DNA of 64,000 nucleotides. Origin: Flavobacteriaceae bacterium. Its GTDB lineage: Bacteria; Bacteroidota; Bacteroidia; Flavobacteriales; Flavobacteriaceae. The notes below the pieces were generated by a model. That model made no database searches. It had not been told where the DNA came from and saw only the letters and a program-made list of their open reading frames with translations. Numbering within the stretch: position 1 is the first letter of the stretch; each line of letters starts with the position of its first letter. The translations under genes and the position numbers were made by a program. Positions 8,371 to 16,724 of the stretch are shown here, piece by piece. The stretch is taken from contig NZMG01000007.1 in the NCBI GenBank assembly GCA_002694465.1, positions 37,388 to 101,387 on the forward strand. Direction: 5' to 3'.

Positions 8371-9432
8371 CTACAATTTCTCAAAAACAAGTATTTCCAA
8401 GTCACCATTTGCCTCACTACCAATTTCTAACGCTAAAGTGCCAAACTCACTTTCTGTAATATTCCAAGGGTTATTAAGGTCATTAAAAGGTATAACAGAG
8501 CCAAAATCTAGAATAACCAGTAAATCATTTGGATTAGAATCTTCAATAGAAAAAGTACCACTAACATTTTGACTGCCATTGCTCGCATTAACTGTTCCGT
8601 CATTTAAAAACGTAAAAACATAGCCTGTAAAATTATCGGTTTGTCCTACGTCAACTATAACAAATTCATCGATAATCCAGTTGCCATTGGTTAAGAAATC
8701 AAGCAATACTTCTTGGTCATCATCGTTGAAATCAAAATCATCATCTTCATCACAACTATCTATATAATTTTCGATGGTAGATTCTAAGGCATCTAAATTT
8801 TCTGCTTCAATTTCAATTTCATCAAATGTAATTAGCGTTATTGGAAAGTTTAACTGAACTGAAGTGTATAAATCTAGGTTATTAACAAGTTCAAATAATC
8901 CTTCATTATTGTTTATCACCAAAGTCGTTGCAATTGAAGCATTAACCTCTAATACTTCTAAAGTTATTGGAAATACAAAATCTATACACTCTATATCATC
9001 ATCAATTTCATTTTCATTAGTGCTTTGGGATACATACGAATCAAATTCCGTTTGGTTTACAATTGTAACTTGCGTAAAATCGGGTAAAATAATAGTTATG
9101 GGAAATGAAATGTTGACAACATCATCGTCATTTGAGAAAGCCTCAATAGCATTTTCAACCAATTGGTAATCATTAACTGTTTCAATTGTAATTACAATGC
9201 CATTTACAGTAACCGTTACAGGTAGTAAAATGGAAATATTGTTAGCGCGGTCTAAAATATTGTCTTGAGAACCATCATTTAAGGCTACCCGATTTAATAA
9301 ACCAGACAAATTAGTATTGTTGTTTAATAAGCCTGCTCCTTCCTCTACTATTGTTTCAGGAATACTTTCTTGGCACGACATTATAAAGACCAATGGGAAA
9401 AATAAGCTTATAAATTTTAGAAAAATTTTCAT
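8371..9432 (-). CDS. lipoprotein with repeated FPIT-type units and lipocalin-like C-terminus
   Basis: The 353-residue protein has a lipoprotein signal (lipobox IMSC). Residues of about 45-240 form three to four loosely repeated units, each with a strand such as FPITIIL, FPITLEV or FPITLIT followed by a helix with acidic residues; the linkers are rich in Asp/Glu. A C-terminal block (GNWIIDEF ... FLNDGTV ... WNITESEFGTL) resembles the small lipocalin-like domains of Bacteroidetes lipoproteins. It should sit in the outer membrane. It is divergent from the adjacent ECF sigma gene, so it may belong to that regulon. I cannot assign a biochemical function. Confidence 0.65.
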   Translation of the reverse strand: MKIFLKFISLFFPLVFIMSCQESIPETIVEEGAGLLNNNTNLSGLLNRVALNDGSQDNILDRANNISILLPVTVTVNGIVITIETVNDYQLVENAIEAFSNDDDVVNISFPITIILPDFTQVTIVNQTEFDSYVSQSTNENEIDDDIECIDFVFPITLEVLEVNASIATTLVINNNEGLFELVNNLDLYTSVQLNFPITLITFDEIEIEAENLDALESTIENYIDSCDEDDDFDFNDDDQEVLLDFLTNGNWIIDEFVIVDVGQTDNFTGYVFTFLNDGTVNASNGSQNVSGTFSIEDSNPNDLLVILDFGSVIPFNDLNNPWNITESEFGTLALEIGSEANGDLEILVFEKL

Positions 9433-9527
9433 TTTATCTCTTTAAGTATATAACATCCAACTTATATAAAATTACCCTATATTAATATTAAATTTTGTTA
9501 ATTTGTGAAAAATAATTTTAAAGCATT

Positions 9528-10043
9528 TTGAGTAAAAAACTACATAATAGTATTTGTGACGAAAGTTTATTTTCGAGTATATACAACAAATATATACAAG
9601 ATTTAAATGATTTCTTGCACTATAAATATGGTGAACTTTTAAGCCCTCAAGATAAAGCACAAGAAGCCTTTATCAAGCTTTGGCAAAACTGTTCCAATGT
9701 ATCTTTAGACAAGGCTAAGAGTTTTTTATTTACGGTTGCAAATAATTTGATGCTAAATGAAGTAAAGCACCAAAAAGTGGTTTTAAAGCATCAGACAATT
9801 GCACCAAATAGAATTAATAATGAAAGCCCTGAATTTGTTTTAGAACAAAAGCAATATCTTGAAAAATACCAAAAAGCCTTAGAAAACCTCTCAGAAGTGC
9901 AACGCGTTGCATTTTTGTTAAACAGGGTTGAAGGTAAAAAGCATAGTGAAATTGCCGAAATGCTTGGTATTACATTACGAGCAGTGAGGAAAAGAATATA
10001 TAGTGCGGTAGAAAACCTAAGAAAAGAAATTGATGGTATCTAA
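9528..10043 (+). CDS. ECF RNA polymerase sigma factor, FecI-like
   Basis: The 171-residue protein has sigma region 2 (about 14-80, with DKAQEAFIKLWQN as the -10-recognition helix) and region 4 (about 118-168, LSEVQRVAFLLNRVEGKKHSEIAEMLGIT plus the recognition helix). The start is TTG: upstream in-frame codons run into a stop and the next ATG is inside region 2. The following genes encode a FecR-type anti-sigma and a TonB receptor with an STN domain, the usual cell-surface signalling set. It should direct transcription of this locus once the receptor is engaged. Confidence 0.85.
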   Translation: MSKKLHNSICDESLFSSIYNKYIQDLNDFLHYKYGELLSPQDKAQEAFIKLWQNCSNVSLDKAKSFLFTVANNLMLNEVKHQKVVLKHQTIAPNRINNESPEFVLEQKQYLEKYQKALENLSEVQRVAFLLNRVEGKKHSEIAEMLGITLRAVRKRIYSAVENLRKEIDGI

Positions 10044-10091
10044 AAGGGTAAACTTTTAATCCTTAATTGTTATATATAAAACTGATGTAAA

Positions 10092-10997
10092 GTGGATAAA
10101 GAAGATTTATTAATAAAATGGCTGGATGGTGAGCTTAATGATGCAGAATTAGCAGCATTTAAGCAGCTTCCTGAGTATGCATCATATAAAAAATTATATG
10201 ATAATGCTTCTTATTTTAAATCGCCAGTTATTGATAAACAAAAGCAATATGCTAACTTTAAATCATTATTAGGAAAAGAAACTTCAACATTTAGTTATAA
10301 GACCTCGATAAAGTACGTTTTACGTATTGCCGCTGTTCTCATTATTGGCTTTGGCTTATATTTTACCGTATTAAAAGAAGATATAGTTAAAGTAAATACA
10401 TTAGTAGCACAACAAACTACTGTAGATTTACCTGACAATTCTGAAATACTCATCAATGCAGATTCTAAAATAAAGTACAACGAAAAAAAATGGGACAAAA
10501 AAAGAGTCCTAACACTCAACGGTGAAGCCTTCTTCAAAGTGGCCAAGGGTAGAAAGTTTGATGTGAAAACAGATTTAGGTACTGTTTCCGTATTAGGTAC
10601 GCAATTTAATGTTAAACAAAGAGGAAATTTACTTGAGGTTAAGTGTTTTGAAGGTTTAGTGAGCGTTACCTTTAATAATTCTGATATAAAATTACCTGCT
10701 GGTAATACGCTACGTCTTATAAATGGGAAATTTATAAAAGGAAAGACAACACAATTAAAACCATCTTGGATTGATGGTAAAAGTAGTTTTGATAGCATTC
10801 CTTATCATGAGGTTTTAGACGAGTTTGAAAGACAATTTGATGTTGACATTGTTTTAAGTAACTTTGATAAGCAAAAAATATTTACAGGAAGCTTTACCAA
10901 TGATAATATAGAATTGGCTTTAAAATCTATTACACAGCCCTTTAAATTAAGCTACGATTTAAAAGATAATCAAATAAGAATATTCAAATATGAGTAA
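10092..10997 (+). CDS. FecR-family anti-sigma factor
   Basis: The 301-residue protein starts at GTG. An N-terminal cytoplasmic segment (1-74) would hold the sigma factor, one membrane helix lies at about 75-94, and the periplasmic part has the FecR domain (VDLPDNSEILINADSKI, LNGEAFFKV, TVSVLGTQFNVK) and a C-terminal DUF4974-like segment (PYHEVLDEFERQFDVDI ... FKLSYDL). It should pass the signal from the STN domain of the receptor to the sigma factor. It follows the sigma gene by 48 bases and overlaps the receptor gene by 8 bases. Confidence 0.87.
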   Translation: MDKEDLLIKWLDGELNDAELAAFKQLPEYASYKKLYDNASYFKSPVIDKQKQYANFKSLLGKETSTFSYKTSIKYVLRIAAVLIIGFGLYFTVLKEDIVKVNTLVAQQTTVDLPDNSEILINADSKIKYNEKKWDKKRVLTLNGEAFFKVAKGRKFDVKTDLGTVSVLGTQFNVKQRGNLLEVKCFEGLVSVTFNNSDIKLPAGNTLRLINGKFIKGKTTQLKPSWIDGKSSFDSIPYHEVLDEFERQFDVDIVLSNFDKQKIFTGSFTNDNIELALKSITQPFKLSYDLKDNQIRIFKYE

Positions 10998-13512
10998 AAA
11001 AGGACTACTTAATTTTTTATGTATTTCCTTTTTTTTATGCTCTAATTATCTCGCTTCGCAGAATATTCAGGAAAATCAATTATTAACCGAAATTTTAAAA
11101 ACACTTCAGGTACGTTATGATTGTAGTTTTTCCTATTCAAATGATGATGTTCAAAATATAAAAATCTTGACACCTTCATCCAGTCTGTCATTCGATGAGG
11201 CTATTGATTACTTAAGAAATAATACGAATTTAGATTTTAATATACTTGAAAATAGACTCATTACCATTGTAAAACCCGATGATATCCTATTGAGTATCTG
11301 TGGTACTATCTTAGATGATGAAACACAGTTTCCCATTGTTGGGGTAAGTATTGTAACTGGTTCAAAATCTGCCGTAAGTGATAAAAAAGGGTTTTTCAGA
11401 ATAGAAGATGTTAAATTGACCGATATTCTAAATTTTCACCATATAAGTTATAAGGACCATTTTCTTATCACTAAAAAAGATATAAATGCGGATTGTTTAA
11501 CAGTAAATTTATCACCAAATGTTGAAGAATTGAATGAGGTTGTCATCTCTAATTTTATTACAAAAGGAATTAATAAAACCACAAGTGGTGCAATTAACAT
11601 CAACTATAATCAATTTGGTATTCTGCCAGGGCTTATTGATACGGACGCTTTACAGACGGTTCAATCCATACCTGGTATTAATAGCTTACATGAAACGGTA
11701 ACAAATATTAATATAAGAGGTGGGTCTAACGACCAGAATCTTTTTACTTGGAACCATATTAAAATGTACCAAACAGGTCATTTTTTTAACTTAATTTCTG
11801 CTTTTAATCCAAGTATCAAAGATAGAGTTAATTTATATAAAAATGGTAGCCCAGCGGCATATACTGACGGTGTTTCTGGTACGGTTGGTATTTATAGTAC
11901 AAATACCATAGCAAACAAATTTAAATCGGAAATAAGTCTGAATCTTATAGATGGTAGCATATTATTTGATATTCCATTAGGTAAAAATGCCTCGATAAAT
12001 ATTGCAGGAAGACGTTCTTACAGCGATATATTCGATACCTTTACTTCAAAAAACTATTTTAAGAATGCCTTTCAAAACACAGAAATCTTTCAAAACATAG
12101 CAGATGTCATTTCCGAAAGGAACAATTTTAAGTTTTATGATGTTGAAGCAATTTTAAACTACAACATTTCACAAAACGATAAACTTAAAATAAGCTTCAT
12201 TACTATGGATAATGACCTTTCGTTTTTTGAGAGTGCTTTTATTAATAATGAGGAAGTATCTAGAGAAAGTAGGTCTAAACAAAACAATAGTGCAATAGGT
12301 TTGTGGTACCAGCATCGTTGGAGTAGGAAGTTGCAAACTACACTACAAATGTATGGGCTTAAATATAATTTACGAGCCAAAAATGCTGATATACTTAATG
12401 ATAAGCAATTAGTACAAGAGAATAGTATTGATGAAACAGATATAAAAATTGTTTCAACCTACGAGTTGAACAACAATGTTTCTCTAACAGCAGGATATAA
12501 TTTTAACGAGTCTGGTATTTATAATTTAGAGGAATCCAACAACCCACTATTCAGAATTTTCTCTAAAGATGTATTACGCAAGCACGCCCTTTTTACAGAA
12601 GGTATTTTTGATTGGTTTGATGGCGATACCAAACTTAAACCCGGTGTTCGTATCAATTACATACAACGGTTTAATGTTATAATAGCAGAACCAAGATTAA
12701 GCTTCAATCAGAAAATTTCAAAAAACTTGTTATTTAATATTTTAGGCGAATTTAAGCACCAAACCACAACACAGACTGTAGATTTTCAGAATGATTTTCT
12801 CGGAATTGAGAATAGGCGTTGGATTGCATCCAACACTAAAGATATACCTATCATAAAAAGCAAACAACTTTCCACAGGTTTCACCTATAAAAATAATAAT
12901 TGGTTAGTAGATATTGATATGTATTATAAGAATGTTGAAGGTGTAGTTGCCCAGAGTCAAGAGTTTCAAAATCAATACCAATTTAGTAAGGCAACAGGCA
13001 AGTATGCTGGTATGGGTACAGATATTTTTATAAGTAAAAAAATTAACGATTTAAGCCTTTGGGGAAGTTATTCGTACCAAGATTTAAACTATGAATTCGA
13101 AACACTTCAGGCATCCAAGTTTCCAAATAACTTCAACATCAACCACGCTTTAAACCTTGGTGTTTCGTACAATTACAAAAACTTTAAAATAGCCACAGGT
13201 TTACAATGGCGAACAGGAAGAGCAATTACGAATCCAGTAAGTGGTAATGAAGTGATTAACAATACCATTAATTACGAATCGGCGAACTCAAGTAATTTAC
13301 CATATTATTTTAGGTGGGATGCTTCCATGACTTATGATTTTACAATAAGAAATTCTGTAAATGTTAGTACAGGAATATCTTTATGGAATATTACCAATAA
13401 AAGAAATATTATCGATAGATATTTTGAGTTTACCGACGTAAATTTTCCTTCACCAGTAACGCAAAACGCGTTGCAATTTACACCAAATGCTCTAGTTAGG
13501 GTAAAATTTTAG
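10990..13512 (+). CDS. TonB-dependent receptor with STN signalling domain
   Basis: The 840-residue outer-membrane protein begins with a signal peptide (about 1-23), then an STN domain (about 30-95, seen in receptors that signal through FecR proteins), a carboxypeptidase-regulatory-like beta domain (about 96-180), a plug (TDALQTVQSIPGI, NINIRGGSNDQNL) and a 22-strand barrel ending in a hydrophobic strand with terminal Phe. It lacks an adjacent SusD partner, so it is not a classical polysaccharide SusCD pair. Two small lipoproteins follow instead. The ligand is unknown. Confidence 0.87.
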   Translation: MSKKGLLNFLCISFFLCSNYLASQNIQENQLLTEILKTLQVRYDCSFSYSNDDVQNIKILTPSSSLSFDEAIDYLRNNTNLDFNILENRLITIVKPDDILLSICGTILDDETQFPIVGVSIVTGSKSAVSDKKGFFRIEDVKLTDILNFHHISYKDHFLITKKDINADCLTVNLSPNVEELNEVVISNFITKGINKTTSGAININYNQFGILPGLIDTDALQTVQSIPGINSLHETVTNINIRGGSNDQNLFTWNHIKMYQTGHFFNLISAFNPSIKDRVNLYKNGSPAAYTDGVSGTVGIYSTNTIANKFKSEISLNLIDGSILFDIPLGKNASINIAGRRSYSDIFDTFTSKNYFKNAFQNTEIFQNIADVISERNNFKFYDVEAILNYNISQNDKLKISFITMDNDLSFFESAFINNEEVSRESRSKQNNSAIGLWYQHRWSRKLQTTLQMYGLKYNLRAKNADILNDKQLVQENSIDETDIKIVSTYELNNNVSLTAGYNFNESGIYNLEESNNPLFRIFSKDVLRKHALFTEGIFDWFDGDTKLKPGVRINYIQRFNVIIAEPRLSFNQKISKNLLFNILGEFKHQTTTQTVDFQNDFLGIENRRWIASNTKDIPIIKSKQLSTGFTYKNNNWLVDIDMYYKNVEGVVAQSQEFQNQYQFSKATGKYAGMGTDIFISKKINDLSLWGSYSYQDLNYEFETLQASKFPNNFNINHALNLGVSYNYKNFKIATGLQWRTGRAITNPVSGNEVINNTINYESANSSNLPYYFRWDASMTYDFTIRNSVNVSTGISLWNITNKRNIIDRYFEFTDVNFPSPVTQNALQFTPNALVRVKF

Positions 13513-13646
13513 ATAATAAACATTTTATTAAAGCACAGTTAATCAGATATTTACAAAAATATTTAAAATTTATTTTGATTAAAAGGGTAAACTTTAGGTA
13601 TTGTGTTGTTTCATACATAAAAGATAATAACCCAAATCTATTAATT

Positions 13647-14348
13647 ATGAAAAATTTATTATTAGCAACAGTAGTACTTTGTGTGTTTAGCTTGGTAAGT
13701 TGTAGTAAAGACGACCCCATAGGAACAGGCAATGCAACTTTAAAAATTACCGCTGGTCTTGCCAACTCAAGTACTTCTGGCAGACAAATGACATCAAAAA
13801 GCACATCGTCAAGAATGAATCAAAATCTCGAATTTACTTCTGGTTACGTGTGGGTGAGTGAGATTGTATTTTATGGTACTTTAGGGTCTGGCAATTTTGT
13901 AAACAGAAATGTACAACGATTTTCTAAAATCGATTTTGAAACAGGTATTGCAGCACCCAGTCTTGATGATGTCACTATTCCTGCTGGTACTTATACCGAT
14001 GTCTATTTAGGTGTTGAATTAAGGGATGAAGACAGCCAACCTTCAGTAATTATGGAAGGTACGTATACGCATTCAGACAGCACTGTCATACCGATTCGTT
14101 TTGAATTTAATTCAGGTGAAGTATTTGAAGCAGAGACCTCACAACATGTTGTAGTAAATGAAAACGAAACAGCTTTGTCAAAAATCGTATTCGACCCTCA
14201 AGTATGGTTTAGTGTGGTATCGACAAATGCATTGGATAATGCAAGCCTTACCGATGGTGTTATTATTATCAGTGGAACAAAAAACGAAGCCATTTTCGAT
14301 TTAGTAGCAGACCGATTGGATGTAAGCACAGAGTCTGTTTTTCAATAA
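13647..14348 (+). CDS. SCSKDDP lipoprotein, beta-rich, unknown function
   Basis: The ATG at 13647 is chosen because it begins a lipoprotein signal (lipobox VSC, then SKDDP); an upstream TTG in frame would bury that signal. The 233-residue product is beta-rich and has an IPAGTYTDVYLGVEL segment reminiscent of DUF4382-type lipoproteins. It is 134 bases after the receptor gene and likely belongs to the same sigma-controlled unit, perhaps as the surface partner or cargo binder. Function is inferred only from position. Confidence 0.7.
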   Translation: MKNLLLATVVLCVFSLVSCSKDDPIGTGNATLKITAGLANSSTSGRQMTSKSTSSRMNQNLEFTSGYVWVSEIVFYGTLGSGNFVNRNVQRFSKIDFETGIAAPSLDDVTIPAGTYTDVYLGVELRDEDSQPSVIMEGTYTHSDSTVIPIRFEFNSGEVFEAETSQHVVVNENETALSKIVFDPQVWFSVVSTNALDNASLTDGVIIISGTKNEAIFDLVADRLDVSTESVFQ

Positions 14349-14384
14349 AATTTAAAATATATTACATTTTATCGATAAAATATA

Positions 14385-14392
14385 TACTTTTG
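14385..14392 (+). promoter_or_regulatory. candidate -7 box TACTTTTG
   Basis: This matches the Bacteroidetes TAnnTTTG element, 42 bases before the next gene's ATG. No TTG is at the proper distance upstream, so it is only a partial promoter. It suggests the last lipoprotein gene can be transcribed on its own. Confidence 0.4.
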
Positions 14393-14433
14393 TCGATATC
14401 AATTAAAAATAAAGTTTAACCCAAATAAATATA

Positions 14434-14874
14434 ATGATGAGAAATTTTTTAAAACTTAGTTTAGTAGTAATGTCTTTTATAGCCTTTGTAGGTTGTAGTA
14501 AAGACGACCCAGCACCAACAGCTACAATTAGAGTAAACAACGCAGTTGTAGCCAATGATGATGATTTTGTTGGCGATATTAATGGCGATTTTACTGGTGA
14601 TGGAGGAAGTGTAACTAGAACATTTAACTGGCAAAATGCTTTAACTACGGCAGATTATAATGCAGACATTACCGCAACAGCAACAGGAATGTTTACAATG
14701 GTAGTAAGAGATGCCGATGGTACAGTCGTACTCGACAGGTCTCTTGATGGCGCTGTAGAGCCAGATTCTTTTTCAGGGGTAACCTCGGCTGGTACATCTG
14801 GAAATTGGTCAGTAACAATTTCTGTAACCAATTTTAATGGTGATGGAAGTTATTCTTTAAGTGAAGGGAATTAA
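14434..14874 (+). CDS. small SCSKDDP-type lipoprotein
   Basis: The 146-residue product has lipobox VGC followed by SKDDP, the same residues as the preceding lipoprotein; 17 bases of DNA (TGTAGTAAAGACGACCC) are identical at the two sites. The mature part is Asp/Gly/Thr-rich and beta-like, with TFNWQNALTTADYNADIT and a GNWSVTISVTNFNGDGSYSL end resembling a small jelly-roll or Ig-like domain. ATG at 14434 or 14437 is possible. A strong terminator follows. I do not recognise a function; it is probably an outer-membrane accessory of the receptor. Confidence 0.7.
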   Translation: MMRNFLKLSLVVMSFIAFVGCSKDDPAPTATIRVNNAVVANDDDFVGDINGDFTGDGGSVTRTFNWQNALTTADYNADITATATGMFTMVVRDADGTVVLDRSLDGAVEPDSFSGVTSAGTSGNWSVTISVTNFNGDGSYSLSEGN

Positions 14875-14970
14875 AAAGTAGATTATTATCCACTTGGCTG
14901 CTATTAATAGGTAAATCTATATCACGAGTTGATTCATAGCTTAGCCTAGTGATGCATTGGATTGATGTAA

Positions 14971-14995
14971 ACCACCCAAAAAAGGGTGGTTTTTT
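14971..14995 (+). terminator. intrinsic terminator
   Basis: ACCACCC (14971-14977) pairs perfectly with GGGTGGT (14984-14990) across A6 and is followed by T5. It closes the sigma/receptor/lipoprotein unit. Confidence 0.85.
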
Positions 14996-15274
14996 GTTTC
15001 CTTCGCATCCTATTGAGTTTTAAATATCACTATCGCAGTGAATTATTTTAAAATAAAGCAAATTAATGAAAGAATAATAAAAATATTACATTAACACCAT
15101 TCCATACACATTCCACTACTCTCCTATCGTCGTTTCGTATAAAGAGTATTCCATTAACATTGTAGAAGAAACTTATGAGAATAAATTTTTTAAGAAACTG
15201 TGGAAAGTACTTTCGCTTTTATCCAAAGCTCAAGTTACATAACGCAAAACATTATAGAACATTTCCATACATCA

Positions 15275-15366
15275 GGATTTACGTATAGCTCCGCTATTTT
15301 GCATAATTACAGATATCACTTCGCGTAAGCGAATTATATCGTTTGTAATTATGTAAAAGTAAATCC
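15275..15366. repeat. three-way folded repeat, copy A
   Basis: Nested perfect stems: GGATTTAC (15275-15282) with GTAAATCC (15359-15366); CATAATTACA (15302-15311) with TGTAATTATG (15344-15353); GATAT (15312-15316) with ATATC (15336-15340); TTCGC (15320-15324) with GCGAA (15329-15333). A side hairpin ATAGC-TCC-GCTAT lies only on the left between the outer and inner stems (15285-15297). Confidence 0.75.
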
Positions 15367-15400
15367 CCTAGACATGGTTTAACTAGCCCACCGTTTTTGT

Positions 15401-15465
15401 ATAGCTACGCTATTTGCACATAAAACCAGTTATTGGGCTTCAGCACTATAACGTTCGGTTTTATG
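15401..15465. repeat. folded repeat, copy B
   Basis: The same side hairpin occurs with a changed loop (ATAGC-TAC-GCTAT, 15401-15413). It is followed by a main hairpin with different stem bases: CATAAAACC (15419-15427) with GGTTTTATG (15457-15465), then GTTAT (15429-15433) with ATAAC (15448-15452). No clear outer stem remains. Confidence 0.6.
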
Positions 15466-15477
15466 TCAAAGCAATTT

Positions 15478-15536
15478 GGATTTACCTATGACTGCCGTTA
15501 GGCTCATATCGATAGTAATTATGTAAAAGTAAATCC
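15478..15536. repeat. folded repeat, truncated copy C
   Basis: The same outer arms as copy A (GGATTTAC at 15478-15485, GTAAATCC at 15529-15536) enclose a shortened interior. The right 22 bases (15515-15536) are identical to the right end of copy A (15345-15366), including TTATGTAAAA. Confidence 0.65.
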
Positions 15537-15588
15537 ACAAGATACTTTATGTAATCAATCTATTGGCTTATTAATTTGGGTACTTTAA

Positions 15589-15622
15589 AGAAAAAAAGAA
15601 GGCGCTAAGCATATTCCTTCTT
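15589..15622 (-). terminator. intrinsic terminator of the TIR/Nmad2 operon
   Basis: Read on the minus strand, AAGAAGG and CCTTCTT form a 7-bp stem (15616-15622 with 15596-15602) around a 13-base loop, followed by T7. It lies 60 bases past the stop of the last operon gene. Confidence 0.75.
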
Positions 15623-15681
15623 ACTAAAAAAATCATTTTAATATGTTTTATAAAGGCCTTTAATGTTAATATTTCAATAAA

Positions 15682-16104
15682 TTAAGTTTGAAGTATTACA
15701 CAATTTTTAAAAATAACAATTAAGATAAGTGCAATCAGTCCTTGAAGTAGGTATAAAGGCATTATTGTTTTATTAGTCAAGGTATATTGCCAAGAGTTTT
15801 TACCACTAGTATGTTCTTTCTTTAATTTTAAATTGAAATCTATGTTTTTTTCTTTGGTATTTCTAACCTCATCGTAAAGTTGTCGATAGCCTTTTTCTTG
15901 GCTTAAGTAATAAGCGTCCAAACCCCAAAATATTATTAATGAAAAATACACAATTGATACAAAAAATATATTAAAATTAGAAGCTGTGAGAACTAATAAA
16001 GCAACCACAATTGTTACGCATATACCTTTTACTTGAAAAGAGTTTGTATTCATTCTAGTTATTATATTTTGAATAAAATCAAGATGTTTTATTTTTCCTT
16101 CCAT
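15682..16104 (-). CDS. small membrane protein with two central and one C-terminal helix; candidate effector
   Basis: The 140-residue protein has hydrophobic segments at about 28-42 and 46-62, a charged middle (DEVRNTKEKNIDFNLKLKKEHT) and a third helix at about 113-134. The N-terminal motif IKHLDFIQNIITRMNTNSF before the helices is, from memory, seen in a widespread family of small membrane proteins; I cannot name a Pfam entry. Its layout recalls the 2-TM SLATT effectors of nucleotide-triggered immune systems. It starts directly after the stop codon of the Nmad2-like gene and is last before the terminator. A membrane-disrupting effector role is inferred. Confidence 0.65.
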   Translation of the reverse strand: MEGKIKHLDFIQNIITRMNTNSFQVKGICVTIVVALLVLTASNFNIFFVSIVYFSLIIFWGLDAYYLSQEKGYRQLYDEVRNTKEKNIDFNLKLKKEHTSGKNSWQYTLTNKTIMPLYLLQGLIALILIVIFKNCVILQT

Positions 16105-16719
16105 TTAAACAATTTGTTTAGTTTGTTTATATTCAATCCAATTAATTGGGTCACCATTTATTCCTTGATTAAAATTTCCTTTTACCCAATTTATAAATTC
16201 ATTTGCAATATCATTATCAATGCTTTTAGATTTCATGTTTCTACCTTCACTACAAACGTTCCAAAATTTTTCAGGAATTTTAGGAGAGTTTTGCCCAAAA
16301 TAGTAAAATTCACTTGAAAATAGTACATTTTTACCACCGGTATCATTTTCAAGATGTGCTTGCTTATCTACAACTGAATGAGCTGATTCTTCTTGAATCC
16401 ATTTACCATTAGCATCTTTATGATAAAAATTATCACCATACATTTGAACTAAACTTCCATTCAAAATAGGTTTTTTATATTGAAATCTTTCATCTTCCCA
16501 ATATTCTTCGAAAGTTAATTTACCTTCTACTTTCATTGCAAAAATTAAATGATGTAAATTTTTTAATTGTTTACTACCAGTTCCAATTATCCAGTCACCA
16601 ATATTTAAATTTTTATTTTTTCTTATTGACGGCTTACAAACAGCCAAAGTGCAGTATTTTCCAAAAGGATTTGGCGCTAAACCATAATCGTGATCAATTT
16701 TATATGAGAAGTAATTCAT
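16105..16719 (-). CDS. Nmad2-like (nucleotide-modification-associated domain) protein
   Basis: The 204-residue soluble protein begins MNYFSYKIDHDYGLAPNPFG, followed by CTLAVCKPSIR, GDWIIGTGSK, LIFAMKVEGKLTFEEYW and LNGSLVQMYGDNFYHK. I recognise this pattern as the Nmad2 family, described by comparative genomics as tied to nucleotide or DNA-base modification operons; no activity is established that I know of. It is 5 bases after the TIR gene and directly abuts the membrane-protein gene. It could act on a modified nucleotide or read a modified base; that is inference. Confidence 0.7.
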   Translation of the reverse strand: MNYFSYKIDHDYGLAPNPFGKYCTLAVCKPSIRKNKNLNIGDWIIGTGSKQLKNLHHLIFAMKVEGKLTFEEYWEDERFQYKKPILNGSLVQMYGDNFYHKDANGKWIQEESAHSVVDKQAHLENDTGGKNVLFSSEFYYFGQNSPKIPEKFWNVCSEGRNMKSKSIDNDIANEFINWVKGNFNQGINGDPINWIEYKQTKQIV

Positions 16720-16724
16720 CTTTA

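Larger units (their letters stand above)
14875..15681. other. gene-free stretch holding two terminators and folded repeats
   Basis: I see no gene here. The stretch contains the terminator of the lipoprotein unit (14971-14995), then three related folded repeats (15275-15536), then the minus-strand terminator of the TIR/Nmad2 operon (15589-15622). Confidence 0.6.

Noticed and set aside
10990..13512. SusC of a polysaccharide utilisation locus
   Set aside because: The receptor is accompanied by FecI/FecR and small lipoproteins, with no SusD-like protein, glycoside hydrolase or sulfatase in reach.
15378..15500. Integron attC-like cores (GTTTAAC at about 15378 and GTTAGGC at about 15494)
   Set aside because: The pair does not form the required complementary outer stem, the spacing and inner boxes do not fit, and no integron integrase or cassette-like array is present. 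Two 7-mers of this kind can occur by chance. A dedicated attC covariance scan would settle it.
7391..15681. CRISPR arrays in the repeat blocks
   Set aside because: Repeats are few, structurally related but not identical, unevenly spaced, and no cas gene is present.
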